Below are positions 59,422 to 64,000 of a DNA stretch of 64,000 bases, piece after piece. Each line of letters opens with the position of its first letter. Position 1 is the stretch's first letter. The notes beneath the pieces are model-generated. The model searched no databases and had not been told where the DNA came from. It worked only from the letters and a program-made list of their open reading frames with translations. A program made the translations under genes and the position numbers. Source of the stretch: Callorhinus ursinus (lineage: Eukaryota; Chordata; Mammalia; Carnivora; Otariidae); the NCBI RefSeq assembly GCF_003265705.1, contig NW_020312968.1, forward strand, positions 1,122,305 to 1,186,304, written 5' to 3'.

Positions 59422-61005
59422 TCTTTTTACCCAGTTTTTAACCAAGAATAATAATGCCTTCCATACACACTGCTGTGAGGTATGAACTGAATTAAATAAC
59501 CACGTTCAAATGCTCAGCACCCATAAAATCTACTGTAGAGTTGAGAGCATATACCCATTTAGAAGGAAAGGAAAATAGGTCAAGCAAAAAGGGATGCCTA
59601 TGGGCATCGTTTTCCTCCACAGACTTGCCTGGGGGAATACAATCCCTCATGAATACTCATGAATATATGAGGTATGCAAATAGGTAAGCGAAATGGAAAA
59701 CTATCACTTTTGATTAGCGTAGTGACCTCACGACTGGAGATTTAGAACACATCAAATGTCAGTATGTCAGAACTGAACTAGCTGCTTGCAACTTTTTGCA
59801 TTCTGTCCACAGAATTACTATCAAAGCATATAACAAAAGTCTGTCTTGTGCTAAACATGCACATGCCTTTTGCCACCTCAGACTGAAAGATGCTTTCAAT
59901 ACTGGATCACAACTTTCTCAGCTTTGCATGCCTCCAATACCTAGCACACATCCCTTGTGTACAGCAAGTGCTCAATAAATGTTGGCTGAATTACGGAGTG
60001 ACCGAAAAGCAAAGTAAATTAAATACTGGGAACGAAATATATATGTATGAGACAAGCTACCTTTTGCAACTTGGAAGTAAAACAAAGAATCTGGAACTTT
60101 TAGTAATATAATTGGGGCAGTAGCTATGAGAGGGCTGTATACACAGAATCAAATCACATACGCAAGTGGCAGCAGCAGCCTAGCGGGAAAGAGCAGTCCA
60201 TGCTCCCCAGATGCAGAACAAATAAGCTTGGAGAAATATGGTAATTGTTAATAATATGAAATTGACAAGAGAATGGGGAACCACCTTGACATTTGATTAC
60301 TACTTAGTCAATATTCAAGCTCATAAGAAAGAGAGCAGATGTTAGCCAAAGCAGATGTGAAAGCACATATAATAGAATAAGGACTAAAGGGATTTGGCTG
60401 GTTGCTTGCAATGTATATTTGTTGGATGAAAACAAACAAACAAACAAAAACCTTCAAACATAATCCAACAAAAATTAGGCCCATTTGGTTTATTTCCTTC
60501 AGTTTTCCTTTATTTCTCTCCAACAGAATTTATCAAAAGTTTGAGGTAAAGGCAGTTTGACAAAACCTTTTGCCATTTGCTCAGCTCAGCTGTCCAAAAT
60601 CACCTCTCTTTTCTCTTTGTCAGGGCCCAAGAACAGACCTAAGTGGGAACTTCTCATGTGCAAGAAAGAAGAACATCAAAACAAGTGGAATCAGAGAGCT
60701 AAAAATATCCAGAACTTGAAGTCTAGAAGCCAGAAGGTTACATAAACATATGAGACTTAAGCATTACCATTTTTTTTTCAGGACTCCGGGTAATTCTAAT
60801 ATATAGCTAATGCTTGAGAAATACTGGGTTAGAAACAAAACATATCTTCCCATAAACTGACAATGGCCACGTGAAACCTAAGTTCTCAACCCCTGGAATA
60901 CCTTGGAACCTAGCTTGAGGGAAGGAAGAGGCAGCAAAACTTTGAGACATCAGCTCCAGTCAAGCACATCTGATTTCACAACAAGGTTCTGGTCCTGTGG
61001 AGGCC
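59422..61005. other. Mostly unassigned; L2/MIR and MER5-like scraps
   Basis: 'ccaatacctagcacacatcc' and 'caagtgctcaataaatgttg' at 59925-59995 match the sense L2 or MIR end. 'ccgggtaattctaatatata' to 'gcttgagaaatactggg' at 60783-60838 resembles a MER5A end. The rest shows no gene. Confidence 0.5.
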
Positions 61006-61090
61006 AAAAAAAAAAAAAAAAAAAAAGGAGGAGGAGAAGGAGAAGAAAAAGAAGAAGAAAGAGCAAGAAGAGGAGGAAGAGGGAAGAACT
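61006..61090. repeat. Poly(A) / (GGA)n(GAA)n purine tract
   Basis: About 20 adenines then about 60 almost pure purines. The lysine/arginine-rich frame across it is low-complexity artefact. Confidence 0.95.
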
Positions 61091-61097
61091 GTATCAA

Positions 61098-61200
61098 CAA
61101 TAGCAACTAACACTTACATCCCACTTACTCCATACCAGGCACTGTTCTAAGTGGGCTGAACTGATACTTCCAAGCAACCCTTTGAGGTTCATGGCTCCAA
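61098..61200 (-). mobile_element. MIR fragment, antisense
   Basis: 'atagcaactaacacttacat', 'accaggcactgttctaagtg' and 'aaccctttgaggttcatggc' follow the antisense MIR start. Confidence 0.75.
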
Positions 61201-62160
61201 TCTGTGCCAGGAGCTATATTTTGCAGTTTTCTACTTGACCACATATGCAATAGACACTGGTATCCCTGGGGACGAAGCAGGTTTTTATACTTACATTTTG
61301 TATTTCCTGCATGTAGGATGTTGGGGGCTCATGGGTCATGGTCTCCAACAGTGAGAGACAGGATAGACTAGCTCTTGGTTTCTTTGATGGTACAACAGTC
61401 TGGAAAGCTTAGTAGACTTCTTACCCATTGGATGGTAGGTAGTCAGCTCATGAACCAAAAGCCACACACACAGTTGTGTTTTGTTCTGTTTTCCTAACAG
61501 ACTTAATTTACTATATTTCTTTGTTTTTCCAACCCCTTACTTGCAGACTGAGTGGTGAACACCTTGGACTTGTTCACTTCTGTGAGATAGCTGGACTTTC
61601 AGTCTTGTTTTGTTTTCTAAGTTTTTTGCCCAGTTAAAATCATATTCTAGTCATTACTTAATCCATAGAGAGGTTTTAACAATGAGTGGGGCAGCTAGAC
61701 TTTTGATTTGATCATTTCTGTAACTCTCAATTTTAATTGAATTTTATCCCTCAAAGCATTTCTCAGCTCTATCTTTTACTATTTGGTGTTGAGAATGAAT
61801 GCCTTACAACCCTGCATACTGCCAAATTTGTGAATACTCTCTAATCCCTTTCATTCATGCTTATGAATTGGGATATTCTTTTCTAAGGTCATCTGTGTGT
61901 GTGTTATTTTATGAAACGTAGCCAACATCAGTGAACACACACTATTAATATTTACTTTTCCAAAGTCTTTCCCTGGGGCTACTTGATCTGCCTTCCATAT
62001 TATCAAAGATCTTACCAAATAACTTGCCATTGCAAAACATGAAATACCATCCTTCTGGATTCTGATAATAATCTTGCTGTCTACATCTAGTCCCGAAGAT
62101 AATGCACATATTTTATATTTTTTTTATTATGGCAGCATCCTACTTTAAATTAGCAAATTA
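61201..62160. other. Unassigned non-coding sequence
   Basis: No gene or repeat recognised. Confidence 0.4.
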
Positions 62161-62169
62161 ACTACCTTA

Positions 62170-62660
62170 AATGCTCAATGGCTTAAAACAGTACGGTTTA
62201 TTTCTCACTCATATCATATGTCCATTGCAGGTCAGCCAGGGGCTCTACTCCATGTGGTCGTCACTCTTTTTTTTTTTTTTTTTAATTTGAGAGAGAGAGA
62301 GCACAAGTGGGGTGAGGGGGGAGAGAGAGAGAGGGAGAGAGAGAATCCTCAAGCAGACTCCCCATTAAGTGCAGAGCCCCACACAGGGCTAATCCCAGGG
62401 CCCCAAGATCATGACCTGAGCCAAAATCAAGAGTCAGATGCTCAACCAACTAAGCCACACAGGCGCCCCTGGTCTTCACTCTCAATGACAGAGCAGTCAC
62501 TGTCTAAATTCCCCAGTTACTGTAGTAAAGTAAAAATACAGAGTTTTACACAACAGAAATCAGATTCTCCAACTTGAAAGTGAATCATGGTCCCATTATT
62601 CATAATGCATTGACCAATCACAGATACATGGCTCCCCGTACAAAAGGGCCAGGAAGTATA
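62170..62660 (-). mobile_element. Ancient repeat, family not assigned, split by SINE
   Basis: 'gctcaatggcttaaaacagt', 'ccattgcaggtcagccaggg' left of the SINE and 'aatcacagatacatggctcc', 'agggccaggaagtatacc' right of it belong to one old repeat. The Can-SINE at 62268-62469 splits it. Confidence 0.55.
62268..62469 (-). mobile_element. Can-SINE, antisense, older subtype
   Basis: Poly(T) and GA-rich body, then 'gagccaaaatcaagagtcag' and 'aagccacacaggcgcccc'. A 13-bp duplication tggtc(g/t)tcactct lies at 62255-62267 and 62470-62482. Confidence 0.96.
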
Positions 62661-62689
62661 CCATTAGAACAGCACTACCGAAACCACAC

Positions 62690-63310
62690 TCCCTACAATC
62701 TAATCTCCATACTACAGCCAAATGAGTTACTTAATATGTTAGATATGCCACTGCTCTACTCAAAATACTCCAATGGTTTCCCACCTCAATCTGCAAAAGA
62801 AACTAATTTCATACAGTGGCCTCCATCATCTGGCCACCTGCTACCTCTTCGCCTCGTCTCCCACTCTTTCCCCTTCTCTCTCTCTGCCCCAGCCACATCA
62901 GACTATTTGTTAGTCTTTGCACATGTCAAGCTTCCAACGGAGTTAAGCTCTGCACTTGCTATTCCCTTTGCCTGGAATACTCTTTCCACAGATATCTTCA
63001 TGTCTCACCCCTTCACTTTTTCATATGTCCACTCTACCATCGTCTTATCAGAGAAGTCCTTCCTAACAACCCTATATAAAATGACACCCACTCCACTGAT
63101 GTTCTTTTCTAACCTCCTTGTTCTTCTTCATTTTTCTTTAGCTCTGAGTACTGCCTAAGAAAATACATGTTTGTATTTAGTGTGTGGATTCACCCAGAAA
63201 ATATTAGGTTCTTGAAAGAAAGACTTGTGTCTCTTTTATTCACTGTAAGATCTTAGGAGCCTAATGTAAGCCTGGCACCTAGCAGTTGCTCAATAAATAC
63301 TTCTAGAATG
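62690..63310 (+). mobile_element. L2 3' region, sense, long
   Basis: L2 landmarks in order: 'atgccactgctctactcaaa', 'ggcctccatcatctggccac', 'ctattccctttgcctggaat', 'gagaagtccttcctaacaac', 'agcctggcacctagcagttg', and 'ctcaataaatacttctagaa'. This is one of the best preserved L2 copies here. The 194-codon plus-strand frame at 62574-63158 falls across this repeat and is not a gene. Confidence 0.92.
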
Positions 63311-64000
63311 GATAAATGACTGGAGCAGTGAACACAGTGCTAGTCTGAGGGCAGCAAAGCACTAAGACACAATACACCAGAAGGTGTATCAGATTTTTGG
63401 AGGGAAAAATAAAAGATGTAAAGAAAGTTAGCAAAGACAAGTTTTTCTTCTTCCTAATCTCTCCTGAAACTTGTCTGGGCTAATAAGAGGATCAGTATTT
63501 AAAAGGATACAATATACAAAGAAGTATAGGGGCCTAAATTTCTTCATTTTTCTCTCCATTTTCTTGTTGTGACTCTAACTTCCACTGATTTTAAAGAATA
63601 TCACACTTAAATTATTAGCACTAAAAAGTGTGTTTAAGGAAAATAGAAATGCCCCTAAATTGAAAATTAAGACAAAAGTCTGTACACACTTGGAAAAGAA
63701 AGTGAAATATGTAATCAGGAAATACTTTTGCCTTGAAGATATATGATGATAGTCCCAACACATAATATAAAAAAGATCTGGATAAAAAAGTCATCAAACT
63801 CCCTGATATTTCAGATGATATTTTCCCAATTAAACAAAATGGGAAACTAAGGCACAGAGCAGTATAATTGATTGTCTACAGTCCAAGAAATTATGAGAAG
63901 TAGTAAATCTATTACTAGTTTCTGACCCCCTGGTTTATCTGTTCTACATTTGTATCCACATTTTGGTTTCATTCTATACTGAGTTGGAGGCAGGATTAGG
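63311..64000. other. Unassigned; MIR scrap at 63835-63890
   Basis: 'aaaatgggaaactaaggcac' followed by 'agagcagtataattgattg' is a probable antisense MIR core. Otherwise nothing is recognised up to the window edge. Confidence 0.45.

Noticed and set aside
60903..61103. Lys/Arg-rich small protein
   Set aside because: Encoded by a poly(A)/(GGA)n/(GAA)n tract; low complexity only.
62574..63158. Longest open frame (194 codons, plus strand) as a possible gene
   Set aside because: Most of it overlaps the L2 3' region at 62690-63310, and it shows no independent domain. It starts inside another old repeat.

Overview
This window is a stretch of non-coding mammalian nuclear DNA. The organism is almost certainly a carnivoran. 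About 22 tRNA-derived Can-SINEs (head 'GGGGCGCCTGGGTGGCTCAG', tail AAATAAATAAAATCTTT) occur on both strands, and these are found only in Carnivora. The young copies ('TTAAGCGACTGCCTTCGGC') look like the arctoid type (bears, pinnipeds, mustelids) rather than the canid SINEC_Cf; this lineage call comes from memory of the families.

I find no protein-coding gene. Open frames are short (mostly 60-130 codons). The longest, about 194 codons at 62574-63158, lies mostly over an L2 element. No rRNA, stand-alone tRNA, CRISPR array or CpG-rich promoter is visible. The window fits a gene desert or a very large intron.

Layout: 1-14 kb is mostly unassigned sequence with two SINEs, microsatellites, an L2 and an MLT1-like LTR. 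14.2-17.3 kb holds an antisense L1 with ORF2 remnants, a long hairpin at 16.18-16.36 kb, an L2, and another L1 3' UTR. 18.5-20.3 kb is a decayed antisense L1 carrying two SINEs. 21-28.3 kb is SINE-rich with L2 tails. 30-31.7 kb has MIR and L2. A cluster of five TAATTA sites at 32.3-32.6 kb looks like a conserved enhancer. 33-36.6 kb has SINEs in old repeats, a decayed L1 and a perfect-looking AT-rich palindrome. A 10-base assembly gap lies at 39798-39807. Immediately right of it (about 39.8-46.6 kb) is a decayed antisense class I-like endogenous retrovirus with four SINE insertions. 46.8-52.9 kb is MER5A, L2, L1 and MLT1. 53.1-54.3 kb is an L1 split by an MLT1-type LTR. 57.36-58.17 kb is a 5'-inverted (twin-primed) young L1. 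59-64 kb holds two SINEs, MIR fragments and a long L2.

The sequence records layered transposition: L2/MIR/MER5, then L1M and MLT1, then ERV, then Can-SINEs and a younger L1. Repeat names are from recognition of consensus-like stretches, not from a search.
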